From positions 186,001 through 250,000 of the forward strand of contig NZ_JBANCG010000003.1 of NCBI RefSeq assembly GCF_037026715.1: a DNA stretch of 64,000 nucleotides, in the 5' to 3' direction. The stretch is from Breoghania sp037026715 (GTDB lineage Bacteria > Pseudomonadota > Alphaproteobacteria > Rhizobiales > Stappiaceae). The translations under genes and the position numbers were made by a program. Shown piece after piece: positions 44,041 to 53,159 of the stretch (within the stretch, counting starts at the first letter, position 1; every line of letters begins with the position of its first letter). The notes under the pieces are model-generated. The model made no database searches. It was given only the letters and a program-made list of their open reading frames with translations, and was not told the DNA's origin.

Positions 44041-46089
44041 ATGACGGAAGCGGTTACGGCCGCGGCCGGGCGGACGGGTGTTCCGAAAAACGGGGGTTCG
44101 GAACCGCTCGCGCCCGGCGCTACCGTTTCGGGGGACGACACGTTCCCGAAACTTCTGCTGCGCAATGCGCGGCTTCGCGGGCGGCGTCCGGCCGTTCGCC
44201 GGAAGGATCTCGGCATCTGGCAGACCTGGACGTGGGAGGACGTGCGCGACGAGGTGCGCGACTTCGCCATCGGGTTGTCGGGGCTGGGCTTCAAGCCCGG
44301 AGACAAGCTCGCCATCGTCGGCTCCAACCGGCCCCGGCTCTACTGGGCCATGGTCGCGGCGCAGTCGCTGGGCGGGGTGCCGGTGCCGGTCTATTCCGAC
44401 AGCGTCGCCGACGAAATGGCCTTCGTGCTGGAGCACGCCGAGGTCCGCTTCGCCATGGTCGAGGACCAGGAGCAGGTCGACAAGCTGCTCTCCATCGCCG
44501 ACCGGCTGCCGAAGCTGGAGGAGATCGTCTACGACGAGACCCGGGGCCTGCGCGACTACGATCATTCCCACCTGCATTCGTTCGAGACAGTCGCTGCCGC
44601 CGGGCGCGACCAGCGGTTTGCCAATGCAAACGCGGAAGGCGACTGGATGGCCCGGCTGGCTGAGGGCAAGGGATCCGATCTCGCCATCATCCTCTACACC
44701 TCCGGCACGACCGGCCGGCCGAAGGGGGTGATGCTCTCCTACGACAACGTCATCGTGTCGTCGGAAAACGCCAATGCCTTCGACCGGCTGGATGAGCACG
44801 AGGAAACGCTCGCCTACCTGCCGATGGCGTGGATCGGCGACTACATCTTCTCCATCGCCCAGTCCTACACGGCCGGCTATTGCGTGAACTGTCCCGAAAG
44901 CCCGGAAACGGTGCTCGATGACCGGCGCGAGATCGGGCCGACCTACTTCTTCGCTCCGCCGCGCGTCTTCGAGGGCCTGCTGACGCTGATCATGGTCAGG
45001 ATGGAGGACGCGGGCCGCGTCAAGAAGAAGATGTTCGATTTCTTCATGGAGGTCGCGCGGCGCTCCGGCGAGAAGATCCTGAACGGTGAGGCGGCTTCGC
45101 TCACGGACCGGCTGCTCTACCGGCTCGGCGAGATCCTGGTCTACGGGCCGATGAAGAACCGCATGGGCTTTTCGCGCCTCAAGGTCGGCTACACGGCCGG
45201 CGAGGCGATCGGGCCGGAGATCTTCCGCTTCTACCGTTCGCTCGGCGTGAACCTGAAGCAGCTCTACGGGCAGACCGAGGCGAGCGTCTACATCGCCATG
45301 CAGCCGGACGGCGAGATCTACGGCGACACCGTCGGCAAGCCGGCGCCCGACGTGGAGATCAAGATCGCCGACAACGGCGAGATCCTCTACCGCAGCCCCG
45401 GCACCTTCCTTGGCTACTTCAAGGACGACAAGGCCACCGCCGAGACCAAGACGGCGGACGGCTGGGTCAGGGCGGGCGATGCCGGCTTCTTCGCAGACAA
45501 TGGTCACATCAAGATCATCGACCGCGCCAAGGATGTGGGACGCCTGTCGGACGGCGCGCTGTTTGCGCCGAAATATCTGGAGAACAAGCTGAAGTTCTTC
45601 CCCAACATCAAGGAAGTGGTGGCCTTCGGCGACGGCCGCGAGATGGCCTGCGCCTTCATCAACATCGACCTGACGGCGGTGGGCTCCTGGGCGGAGCGCA
45701 ACAACGTCAACTATGCGAGCTACCAGGAGCTTGCCGCCCACCCGCACGTCTACGAGATGATCGAGGCGAACGTCGACCAGGTGAACCGGGATCTCGCCGG
45801 CGAGCCACTGATGGCGGGCGCCCAGATCCACCGCTTCCTGATCCTGCACAAGGAGCTTGATGCCGACGACGGCGAGCTGACCCGCACCCAGAAGGTGCGA
45901 CGCTCCTTCATCGCGGAGCGCTACGCGCCGCTGATCGAGGCGCTTTACGATGGCACGGCGCGCAAGCACGTGGTGACCGAGGTCACCTTCGAGGACGGGC
46001 GCAAGGGCAAGATCGAGGCGGACGTGGAGATCCGCGACATGACGATCTACCCCGCCCGCGGCGAAGGCGTCAGGGAGGCGGCGGAATGA
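44041..46089 (+). CDS. AMP-binding acyl-CoA ligase
   Basis: A 682-aa ANL-family ligase that adenylates a carboxylic acid with ATP and transfers it to CoA. Motifs: P-loop-like IILYTSGTTGRPKGVMLSYDN (around residues 217-237), LKQLYGQTEASVYIA (A5), DGWVRAGDAGFF (A7) and the hinge IIDRAKDVGRLSDG (A8, in which the usual catalytic-lysine tail is altered in this subgroup). Length and pattern fit the long-chain-type ligases that are linked to LIV transporters. The start at 44041 follows GAGGAAA. Its stop overlaps livG by 4 nt (ATGA). The substrate is probably the acid imported by the adjacent ABC system; an aryl acid is likely given the oxidoreductase upstream. Confidence 0.9.
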   Translation: MTEAVTAAAGRTGVPKNGGSEPLAPGATVSGDDTFPKLLLRNARLRGRRPAVRRKDLGIWQTWTWEDVRDEVRDFAIGLSGLGFKPGDKLAIVGSNRPRLYWAMVAAQSLGGVPVPVYSDSVADEMAFVLEHAEVRFAMVEDQEQVDKLLSIADRLPKLEEIVYDETRGLRDYDHSHLHSFETVAAAGRDQRFANANAEGDWMARLAEGKGSDLAIILYTSGTTGRPKGVMLSYDNVIVSSENANAFDRLDEHEETLAYLPMAWIGDYIFSIAQSYTAGYCVNCPESPETVLDDRREIGPTYFFAPPRVFEGLLTLIMVRMEDAGRVKKKMFDFFMEVARRSGEKILNGEAASLTDRLLYRLGEILVYGPMKNRMGFSRLKVGYTAGEAIGPEIFRFYRSLGVNLKQLYGQTEASVYIAMQPDGEIYGDTVGKPAPDVEIKIADNGEILYRSPGTFLGYFKDDKATAETKTADGWVRAGDAGFFADNGHIKIIDRAKDVGRLSDGALFAPKYLENKLKFFPNIKEVVAFGDGREMACAFINIDLTAVGSWAERNNVNYASYQELAAHPHVYEMIEANVDQVNRDLAGEPLMAGAQIHRFLILHKELDADDGELTRTQKVRRSFIAERYAPLIEALYDGTARKHVVTEVTFEDGRKGKIEADVEIRDMTIYPARGEGVREAAE

Positions 46090-46901
46090 ATGTTCATGTG
46101 ACCCCTCAAGGGGCCGCGCCGGACCGCGTGCGCGACGAGGTGCTCCTGAAGATCGACAACGTCTCGCTCTATTTCGGCGGCGTGAAGGCGATCACCAACA
46201 TCTCGTTCGATATCCTCAAGGGCGAGATCCGCGCGATCATCGGGCCGAACGGCGCGGGCAAGACGTCGATGCTCAACGTCATCAACGGCTTCTATCACCC
46301 GCAGGTCGGCACCATCACCTGGCGCGGCGAGGTCCGGCGCAAGATGAAGCCGTTCGAGGCGGCAAGCCAGGGCATCGCCCGCACCTTCCAGAACGTGGCG
46401 CTGTTCAAGGGCATGACCACGCTCGACAACATCATGTCGGGCCGCACGCTCGCCATGCGCCGGAACTTCTTCTGGCAGCTCATCCGCCATGGGCCCGCGC
46501 TTGAGGAAGAAATCGCCCACCGCCGCCGGGTGGAGGAGATCATCGATTTCCTGGAGATCGAGCACATCCGGAAAGTCCCCGTCGGCCGTCTGCCCTATGG
46601 GCTTCAAAAGCGGGTGGAGCTTGGCCGGGCGCTCGCCATGGAGCCGGAGCTGCTGCTGCTCGACGAACCGATGGCCGGCATGAATCTCGAAGAAAAAGAG
46701 GACATGAGCCGCTTCATCGTCGACGTGAACGAACAGTTCGGCACGACGATCGCGCTCATCGAGCACGACATGGGCGTGGTCATGGATCTCTCCGACCGCG
46801 TCGTGGTGCTCGACTACGGCAAGAAGATCGCCGACGGCCCGCCGGACGAGGTGAAGTCCAACCAGGACGTCATCGACGCCTATCTGGGCGTGGCGCATTG
46901 A
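46086..46901 (+). CDS. livG: LIV-type ABC transporter ATP-binding protein LivG
   Basis: A 271-aa ATPase of the branched-chain amino acid type importers. Walker A is IGPNGAGKTSML (residues about 52-63), the signature region reads LPYGLQKRVELGRALA (modified LSGGQ, typical of LivG), Walker B is LLLLDEPMAGMN and the H-loop is IEHDMGVV. It overlaps the ligase by 4 nt, so ligase and transporter are coupled. A 282-bp gap holding a palindromic repeat then precedes livH. Confidence 0.93.
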   Translation: MNVHVTPQGAAPDRVRDEVLLKIDNVSLYFGGVKAITNISFDILKGEIRAIIGPNGAGKTSMLNVINGFYHPQVGTITWRGEVRRKMKPFEAASQGIARTFQNVALFKGMTTLDNIMSGRTLAMRRNFFWQLIRHGPALEEEIAHRRRVEEIIDFLEIEHIRKVPVGRLPYGLQKRVELGRALAMEPELLLLDEPMAGMNLEEKEDMSRFIVDVNEQFGTTIALIEHDMGVVMDLSDRVVVLDYGKKIADGPPDEVKSNQDVIDAYLGVAH

Positions 46902-46959
46902 AGGGCGGGGAGATGCACGACATCGTTCTGCCGATTGCTCAAGGTGCGGGCGACTTGCT

Positions 46960-47093
46960 CCTCTCTCCCCCCTTGTGGGGGAGATGCCCCGTAGGGGCAG
47001 AGGGGGGTGAGCGGCAGGCTCGGCATTTGCCGCTCGCCCCCCTCTGTCGCGCGGAGCGCGACATCTCCCCCGCCAGGGGGGAGAGGGGCGCCC
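46960..47093. repeat. Inverted-arm repeat, family E, copy 4, inside the liv operon
   Basis: CTCTCTCCCCCCTTGTGGGG with GAGATGCCCCGTAGGGGCAG on the left and GACATCTCCCCCGCCAGGGG with GGAGAGG on the right; the middle has a further GCGGCAGG/CCGCTCGCC pairing. It sits between livG and livH, where operon genes are normally adjacent. Confidence 0.8.
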
Positions 47094-47183
47094 TTGGCAG
47101 GCGCTCGCGCACTCGCCGGCCGGCCCAGATCCATCCCGCCGTCCTCGCCAATACATCCGCCCGTGCCAAAGGGACCGCCCCCT

Positions 47184-48137
47184 ATGCTCTATGACATCTT
47201 CATCGATCCCTTCGCGCAGATGGCGGCCCAGCCGGACTTCTTCCTGCAGGTCTTATGGGAAGGCTTCGTCGCCGGCATCCTCTATGCGCTGATCGCGCTC
47301 GGCTTCGTGCTCATCTTCAAGGCCTCGGGCGTCTTCAATTTCGCGCAAGGCATCATGGTCGTGTTCGCGGCGCTCACCCTCGTCGGCCTGCACGAGAACG
47401 GCGTGCCCGCCTATCTGGCGCTGATCCTCGCCATCGCCGTCATGGGACTGCTCGCCTACACGGTGGAGCGGGTCGTCATGCGGCCGCTCGTCAACCAGCC
47501 GGAAATCATCCTGCTGATGGCGACCATCGGCATGACCTATTTCCTCGTCGGCTTCGGCGAGTTCGTCTTCGGCGGCGAGCCGAAATCGATGATCACCGAG
47601 GAACTGGGCCTGCCCACCGGCTCCACCGCCTTCCAGATCGGCGAGAACGGCCTCCTGATCCTCCAGCACATCGACATCGCCGCCGCCGTGATCGCGATTC
47701 TGATGGTCGCCGCACTTGGCATCTTCTTCAACAAGACCCGCATCGGCCGGGCGCTGAGAGCGGTCGCCGACGACCACCAGGCAGCGCTGTCGGTCGGCAT
47801 CTCGCTCAACCAGATCTGGGCGATCGTGTGGTTCGCCGCCGGCATCGTGGCGCTTGCAACCGGCATCATGTGGGGCGCGCGATCGGATGTGTCCTTCGCG
47901 CTGGAGATCATCGCCTTCAAGGCGCTCCCCGTTCTCATCCTCGGCGGCTTCACCTCCATCCCCGGCGCCATCGTCGGCGGGCTCGTCATCGGCTTCGGCG
48001 AGAAGATCGGCGAGATCTACTGGGGTCCGCTGGTGGGCGGCGGCATCGAGAGCTGGCTCGCCTACATCATCGCGCTCATTTTCCTGCTGTTCCGCCCGCA
48101 GGGCATGTTCGGCGAACGCATCATCGAGAGGGTGTAG
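47184..48137 (+). CDS. livH: LIV-type ABC transporter permease LivH
   Basis: A 317-aa membrane permease with about eight helices. Hallmarks: GFVAGILYALIALGFVLIFKASGVFNFAQGI near the N terminus, the coupling region RIGRALRAVADDHQAALSVGI, and KALPVLILGGFTSIPGAIVGG. The start at 47184 follows from the conserved MLYDIFIDPFAQ opening; the longer frame runs back through the repeat and is spurious. livM starts 3 nt after its stop. Confidence 0.93.
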   Translation: MLYDIFIDPFAQMAAQPDFFLQVLWEGFVAGILYALIALGFVLIFKASGVFNFAQGIMVVFAALTLVGLHENGVPAYLALILAIAVMGLLAYTVERVVMRPLVNQPEIILLMATIGMTYFLVGFGEFVFGGEPKSMITEELGLPTGSTAFQIGENGLLILQHIDIAAAVIAILMVAALGIFFNKTRIGRALRAVADDHQAALSVGISLNQIWAIVWFAAGIVALATGIMWGARSDVSFALEIIAFKALPVLILGGFTSIPGAIVGGLVIGFGEKIGEIYWGPLVGGGIESWLAYIIALIFLLFRPQGMFGERIIERV

Positions 48138-48140
48138 GCC

Positions 48141-49220
48141 ATGCTCTACCGCGAAGCCGGCCAGTTCAAGACGTCCTACGAGGCCGATCAGGCGATCTTC
48201 CCGCTCCGGGAAGATCGCATCGGCATCGCCATCATCGCCGCGCTGGCCTTCGTCGTCGTGCCGCTGCTGGCGACCGACTTCTTCCTCACCTCCATCATGA
48301 CGCCGTTCCTGATCTTCGCGCTGGCCGCCATCGGGCTCAACGTGCTGACGGGCTATGCCGGGCAATTGTCGCTCGGCACCGGCGCCTTCATGGGGGTGGG
48401 CGCCTATTCCGCCTACAAGCTCACCTCGATCTTTCCCGATGCCAACATCATCGTGGTGCTGCTCGCCTCCGGCCTCTTTTCCGCCGGCATCGGCATCGCT
48501 TTCGGCCTGCCTTCCTTGCGCATCAAGGGGCTCTATCTGGCGGTCACCACGCTTGCCGCCCAGTTCTTTCTGGAATGGTGCTTCATCCGCATTCCGTGGC
48601 TCTACAATTACAACGCGTCGGGCGCGATCGAGATCTCGCAGCGCGAAATGGCCGGCCTCGTCGTCACCGGGCCTGCGGCCGCGCCGCTGACGCAGTATTT
48701 CATCGTGCTCTGCGTCACCGTCGGGCTCACCTGGTTCGTCTCCAATCTCATCCGCGGGCGCATCGGCCGGCAGTGGATGATGATCCGCGACATGGACATC
48801 GCCGCCGAACTGATCGGCGTGCGCCCGCTCACCGCCAAGCTCTCGGCCTTTGCCGTCTCGTCCTATCTGTGCGGGGTTGCGGGCGCGATGATGGTGTTCT
48901 TCTGGCTGGGCGCGGCCGAGCCCTCGGCCTTCGCCATCTCGCTGTCCTTCCAGGTGCTGTTCATGACGATCCTGGGCGGGCTCGGTAGCCTGATCGGCTC
49001 CTACATGGGGGCGGCGTTCATCTGGATCCTGCCGGTGGCCTTGCGCATCGTTCTGCCCTCGCTGGGCTTCGACGTGGCGGCGGAGACGGTGGAACACCTG
49101 ACCTTCATGATCGTCGGCGCGCTGATCATCTTCTTTCTCATCGCCGAGCCGCACGGCCTCGCCCGGCTGTGGCAGCTCACCAAGGAAAAGCTCAAGGTCT
49201 GGCCATTTCCCTATGGTTGA
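48141..49220 (+). CDS. livM: LIV-type ABC transporter permease LivM
   Basis: A 359-aa permease, partner of LivH. A cytoplasmic N-terminal stretch of about 30 residues (LYREAGQFKTSYEADQAIFP) precedes the helices; then LIFALAAIGLNVLTGYAGQLSLGTGAFMGV, the coupling loop RGRIGRQWMMIRDMDIAAELIGV, and FMTILGGLGSLIGSYMGAAF. The N-terminal extension is usual in transporters linked to acyl-CoA ligases. Ends 103 nt before the binding-protein gene. Confidence 0.93.
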   Translation: MLYREAGQFKTSYEADQAIFPLREDRIGIAIIAALAFVVVPLLATDFFLTSIMTPFLIFALAAIGLNVLTGYAGQLSLGTGAFMGVGAYSAYKLTSIFPDANIIVVLLASGLFSAGIGIAFGLPSLRIKGLYLAVTTLAAQFFLEWCFIRIPWLYNYNASGAIEISQREMAGLVVTGPAAAPLTQYFIVLCVTVGLTWFVSNLIRGRIGRQWMMIRDMDIAAELIGVRPLTAKLSAFAVSSYLCGVAGAMMVFFWLGAAEPSAFAISLSFQVLFMTILGGLGSLIGSYMGAAFIWILPVALRIVLPSLGFDVAAETVEHLTFMIVGALIIFFLIAEPHGLARLWQLTKEKLKVWPFPYG

Positions 49221-49323
49221 GGGCTGGCCTTTCGCGTGACATCGAACCCGGGCGCGGAGCCGGCCCGGGCGTCTGGCTGACAGGCTTCATTTCCGGAGCG
49301 ATCCGGAGCAGAGGGAGGAAACA

Positions 49324-50646
49324 ATGAAGACCACATTACTGGCCACGGGTCTTGCCGCCGCGGTCGTTGCCGGCAGCTTCGCCGTCGCCCCGGCGCAGGC
49401 CGAAGACAGCATCTACGTTCCGCTCTTCACCTACCGCACCGGCCCCTATGCCGGGTCCGGCATCCCGATCGCCAATGGCATGGAAGACTATTTCGCCATG
49501 CTGAACGAGCGCGACGGCGGCATCAACGGGGTGAAGATCGAGTACGACGAGTGCGAGACGGGCTACAACACGCAGAAGGGCGTGGAGTGCTACGAGACGG
49601 TGAAGGCCAAGAACCCGGTGGTGCTCACGCCGTACTCCACCGGCATCACGCTGCAGGTGATCCCGAAGGCGTCCGTTGATCGCATTCCGGTTCTCTCCAT
49701 GGCCTACGGCCTGTCGGCCGCCGCCATCGGCAAGACCTTCCCGTGGATCTTCAACGCCCCCGACACCTACTGGGACGGCGCGTCGGCCATCATCAAGGAC
49801 ATCGCGCGGCGCGAGGGCGGTCTCGACAAGCTGAAGGGCAAGAAGATCGGCTACATCTTCCTCGATGCCGGCTACGGCCGCGAGCCGATCCCGCTTCTTG
49901 AGGATCTTGCCAAGCAGTACGGTTTCGAGATGACCCAGTACCCGGTCGCCGGCAAGGAGATGCAGAACCAGTCCTCGCAATGGCTGAACGTGCGCCGCGA
50001 CCGGCCGGACTACATGATCATGTGGGGCTGGGGCGCGATGAACCCGACGGCTGTCAAGGAAGCGACCAAGATCCGCTATCCCATGGACAAGTTCTACGGC
50101 GTGTGGTGGGCCGGCGGCAACGATGACGCGGCAGCCGGCGGCATGGCCGCCAAAGGGTATCGCACGCTCAATTTCAACGGCGTGGGCAAGGACTTCCCGG
50201 TCATCCAGGACATCAAGAAATATGTCGTCGATGCCGGCAAGAGCCAGGTGGAGCCGGCGAAGTTCGCCGACAATCTCTACAACCGCGGCGTCTACAACGC
50301 GATGCTGATCGCCGAGGGCATCCGCTCCGCTCAAGAATATTCCGGCAAGAAGGTCGTCACGGCGGAAGACGTGCGCAACGGGCTTGAGGTTCTGAACCTC
50401 GACGAGAAGCGCATCGAGGAAATGGGCATGAAGGACTTCATGGCCCCGCTCAAGATGAGCTGCGAGGACCACAACGGCCACGGCCCGCTCTACATCGTGG
50501 AATGGGACGGCAAGGACTGGCAGAAGTCGGGCGAGTGGTTCGCGCCAATGACCGACGTCGTCCAGCCGCTGCTGGAGGCGGCCGCCAAGGAATACGTCGA
50601 AGCCAACGCCCCCTGGCCGGAGCGCGACGTTCCCTGCGCCAAGTAG
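49324..50646 (+). CDS. LIV-type ABC transporter substrate-binding protein
   Basis: A 440-aa periplasmic receptor with a Sec signal peptide (MKTTLLATGLAAAVVAGSFA, cleavage near AQA/EDS). The two-lobed Peripla_BP_6 fold is recognisable: VPLFTYRTGPYAGSGIPIANG at the start, VVLTPYSTGITLQV, KKIGYIFLDAGYGREPIPLL at the hinge and PDYMIMWGWGAMNPTAVKEA. It is longer than LivK (about 370 aa) and belongs to the group co-occurring with CoA ligases, so an aromatic or other hydrophobic acid rather than leucine is the probable ligand (inference). GGGAGGAAACA lies just upstream. A terminator-like hairpin follows. Confidence 0.9.
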   Translation: MKTTLLATGLAAAVVAGSFAVAPAQAEDSIYVPLFTYRTGPYAGSGIPIANGMEDYFAMLNERDGGINGVKIEYDECETGYNTQKGVECYETVKAKNPVVLTPYSTGITLQVIPKASVDRIPVLSMAYGLSAAAIGKTFPWIFNAPDTYWDGASAIIKDIARREGGLDKLKGKKIGYIFLDAGYGREPIPLLEDLAKQYGFEMTQYPVAGKEMQNQSSQWLNVRRDRPDYMIMWGWGAMNPTAVKEATKIRYPMDKFYGVWWAGGNDDAAAGGMAAKGYRTLNFNGVGKDFPVIQDIKKYVVDAGKSQVEPAKFADNLYNRGVYNAMLIAEGIRSAQEYSGKKVVTAEDVRNGLEVLNLDEKRIEEMGMKDFMAPLKMSCEDHNGHGPLYIVEWDGKDWQKSGEWFAPMTDVVQPLLEAAAKEYVEANAPWPERDVPCAK

Positions 50647-50666
50647 GGCGTTTGTAGCCGAATGGT

Positions 50667-50704
50667 AACCGGGATCGCGGTGTTGGCACTGCCGTCCCGG
50701 TTTT
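50667..50704 (+). terminator. Terminator-like hairpin after the binding-protein gene
   Basis: AACCGGGA pairs with TCCCGGTT, with further inner pairing, followed by TTTT. It may hold down read-through from the highly expressed binding-protein gene into livF. Confidence 0.65.
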
Positions 50705-50710
50705 CACGGG

Positions 50711-50816
50711 CTGTCATCCCCGCGGAGGCGGGGATCCAGTACCCACAGGATCAGGCGACGAGGTCTCTAGCAGGAGCCTCTGGAATGCTGGATCCCCGCC
50801 TTCGCGGGGATGACAG
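50711..50816. repeat. Inverted-arm repeat, family D, copy 2
   Basis: CTGTCATCCCCGCGGAGGCG on the left is mirrored by CGCCTTCGCGGGGATGACAG on the right. The arms match copy 1 closely while the 40-bp spacer does not. Confidence 0.85.
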
Positions 50817-50879
50817 CATCACCCCAGATGGCCGTTTTCGCCCCCACTGCATGTCACGAGCCGATAGGACCGACGCAAG

Positions 50880-51746
50880 ATGACCAGCCAGACGACAGAG
50901 ACGCTCCGCGATGCCCAGGCAGGCGCTTCGGCCGGCACTTTGCCCGAAACCATCCTCGCGCTCAACAACATCGAGGTGATCTACGACCGGGTCATCCTCG
51001 TTCTGAAGGGCGTGTCGCTCACCGTGCCGAAGGGCGGCATCGTGGCGCTGCTGGGGGCGAACGGGGCCGGCAAGACGACCACGCTGAAGGCAATCTCCAA
51101 TCTCCTTCGCGCCGAGCGCGGCGATGTCACCAAGGGCAACATCCGCTTTCACGGGCAGGAGGTGCAGGCGCTTTCGCCCAACGAGCTGGTGAAGCGCGGC
51201 TGCATTCAGGTGATGGAGGGCCGGCACTGCTTCGGCCATCTCACCATCGAGGAGAACCTGCTGACCGGCGCCTATACCCGAAAGGACGGGGCCGGCGCCA
51301 TCCGCGCCGATCTCGACATGGTCTATTCGTACTTTCCGCGTCTGAAGGAACGGCGCGGGTCACAGGCGGGCTACACCTCGGGCGGCGAGCAGCAGATGTG
51401 TGCCATCGGCCGCGCGATGATGTCGCGCCCCGACATGATCCTGCTGGACGAGCCCTCCATGGGGCTGGCGCCGCAGCTTGTGGAAGAGATCTTCGAGATC
51501 GTCCGGCATCTGAATCAGGAACAGGGCGTGTCATTCCTACTGGCTGAACAGAACACCAACGTGGCGCTGAAATACGCCACCTACGGCTACATTCTGGAAG
51601 CCGGCCGCATCGTGCTCGACGGTGCGGCCTCCGCACTTCGCGAAAACGAGGACGTGAAGGAATTCTACCTCGGCGTCGGCGGCGAGGGACGGCGCTCGTT
51701 CAAGGCGGTCAAGCACTACAAGCGGCGCAAGCGCTGGCTGGCGTGA
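50880..51746 (+). CDS. livF: LIV-type ABC transporter ATP-binding protein LivF
   Basis: A 288-aa second ATPase of the importer. Walker A is LLGANGAGKTTTL (about residues 56-68), the signature is YTSGGEQQMCAIGRAMM, Walker B is MILLDEPSMGLAPQ and the H-loop glutamine/histidine region is FLLAEQNTNVAL. A C-terminal basic tail of about 15 residues (HYKRRKRWLA) is longer than in LivF proper, and common in ligase-linked transporters. Separated from the receptor gene by a terminator-like hairpin and a family D repeat. Confidence 0.93.
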   Translation: MTSQTTETLRDAQAGASAGTLPETILALNNIEVIYDRVILVLKGVSLTVPKGGIVALLGANGAGKTTTLKAISNLLRAERGDVTKGNIRFHGQEVQALSPNELVKRGCIQVMEGRHCFGHLTIEENLLTGAYTRKDGAGAIRADLDMVYSYFPRLKERRGSQAGYTSGGEQQMCAIGRAMMSRPDMILLDEPSMGLAPQLVEEIFEIVRHLNQEQGVSFLLAEQNTNVALKYATYGYILEAGRIVLDGAASALRENEDVKEFYLGVGGEGRRSFKAVKHYKRRKRWLA

Positions 51747-51763
51747 GGGAGGCGAAGGGAAAC

Positions 51764-51945
51764 GGAGCGGCTTCGCCGCACACGGTCGCTGGATCCCGGG
51801 TCTGGCCATGCGGCTTTCGCCGCAGACCGCCCGGGATGAGGGCGCTTGTGGCAGGCTTGAAGCCCCCACATACGCCCTCATCCCGGACAAGCGAGGCAAA
51901 GCCGAGCGCCGATCCGGGATCCAGAAATCAGTGCGGCGAAGCCGC
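51764..51945. repeat. Long palindromic repeat, family A, copy 4
   Basis: GGAGCGGCTTCGCCGCAC on the left, GCGGCGAAGCCGC on the right, with the same interior order as copies 1 and 2. Several inner bases have changed in a compensating way (CCCGGGTCTGG here against TCCGGGTCTGG elsewhere), so the hairpin is kept. Confidence 0.85.
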
Positions 51946-52029
51946 GCAATTCCTCTTCCTTCCCCGACATGCTCCTGCAACGCCGCATCCCGTAGTATGC
52001 TCCCGCCATTCCAGGGGGAGGGAATTTCC

Positions 52030-53037
52030 ATGACGATCCGCATTTCCGCAGTTTTTGCCGCCGTGCTCGTGCTTTTGCCGTTCTCCGCCCGGGCCGAAAT
52101 CCCGCTGGTCGGCTCCTTCATCGCCCGCAAGGCCTGTCCGGCGACGCAGAACATCAAGGCCGGCGACAATCCCGGCAAGGTCATGACCGAGGTTGGCCGC
52201 GCCTATCCGATCCTTGCCAAGAACCGCGAGAAGGCGACCCACTACTGGATCGTCACCAAGGGCCCGGAACCCGTCCGCCGCTGGGTCGCGGTCTCCTGCG
52301 GCGACCACATGGTGCTGGCCGATACAACTGCCGCCGGCAACGACAACGGGCCTGTCAATGCCGGTCCCGCCGCAGCGCCGCCCGACGACCAGCTCGAATT
52401 CTTGCTGGCGGCAAGCTGGGAACCTGCCTTCTGCCAGACCCACCAGCAAAAACCGGAATGCGTCAGCCAGAGCGAAGACCGCTTCGACGCCACCCACCTT
52501 TCGCTGCACGGGCTCTGGCCGCAGCCCTACGGCAACTTCTATTGCGGCGTTCCGGCCGGCCAGAAGGCGCTCGACGAGGCCAAGCGGTATGATGATCTGG
52601 CCGCGCTCGACCTGTCGCCCGAAACCCGCGCCGCGCTGGAGCGCGTCATGCCGGGCACGCAGTCCCAGTTGCAGCGCCACGAATGGACCAAGCACGGAAG
52701 CTGCTTCGCCAATTCCGATCAGGACGGCTATTTCAGGGCCTCGCTCGCCCTGATGGAGGCCCTGAACGCCTCGCAGGTGCGTGACCTGCTCGCCGCCAAT
52801 ATCGGCAAGCGGATTTCCGGCAAGGCGATCCGGGCCGCCTTCGACGAGGCTTTCGGCCAGGGGGCCGGCTCGCGGGTGGCGCTTGATTGTTCGGGAGAGC
52901 TCCTCGGCGAGTTGCGCATCGCGCTTCGCGGCGATGCCGGCAAGGAGACGCTCGCCGATCTCATCCACGCCGCCCATCCGGTGCCGCCCGAGGCGAGCGA
53001 TTGCGATGGCGGGATCGTCGATCGGGCAGGCTTTTGA
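52030..53037 (+). CDS. Ribonuclease T2 family protein
   Basis: A 335-aa secreted endoribonuclease with a Sec signal peptide (RISAVFAAVLVLLPFSARA, residues about 3-22). Both catalytic segments are present: CAS I as LSLHGLWPQPYG and CAS II as RHEWTKHGSC, giving the two catalytic histidines and the Glu/Lys. About 90 residues precede the catalytic core and contain two cysteines and a charged segment. The family cuts single-stranded RNA through 2',3'-cyclic phosphates; in bacteria it is often periplasmic and scavenging. It splits the liv/ligase cluster and is preceded by a repeat A, as though the gene arrived separately. The start at 52030 lies downstream of GGGGGAGGGAAT. Confidence 0.92.
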   Translation: MTIRISAVFAAVLVLLPFSARAEIPLVGSFIARKACPATQNIKAGDNPGKVMTEVGRAYPILAKNREKATHYWIVTKGPEPVRRWVAVSCGDHMVLADTTAAGNDNGPVNAGPAAAPPDDQLEFLLAASWEPAFCQTHQQKPECVSQSEDRFDATHLSLHGLWPQPYGNFYCGVPAGQKALDEAKRYDDLAALDLSPETRAALERVMPGTQSQLQRHEWTKHGSCFANSDQDGYFRASLALMEALNASQVRDLLAANIGKRISGKAIRAAFDEAFGQGAGSRVALDCSGELLGELRIALRGDAGKETLADLIHAAHPVPPEASDCDGGIVDRAGF

Positions 53038-53159
53038 GGAAGAGGCCTCTGCGCTTTCGCACGGCATTCGCATTTGCGGGAAATTCGAACCGAATTCGAG
53101 GAAATTCGAGACAAATATTAATACATGCACAAAAGGGTGCGGAGGACCGGGACAACGCC

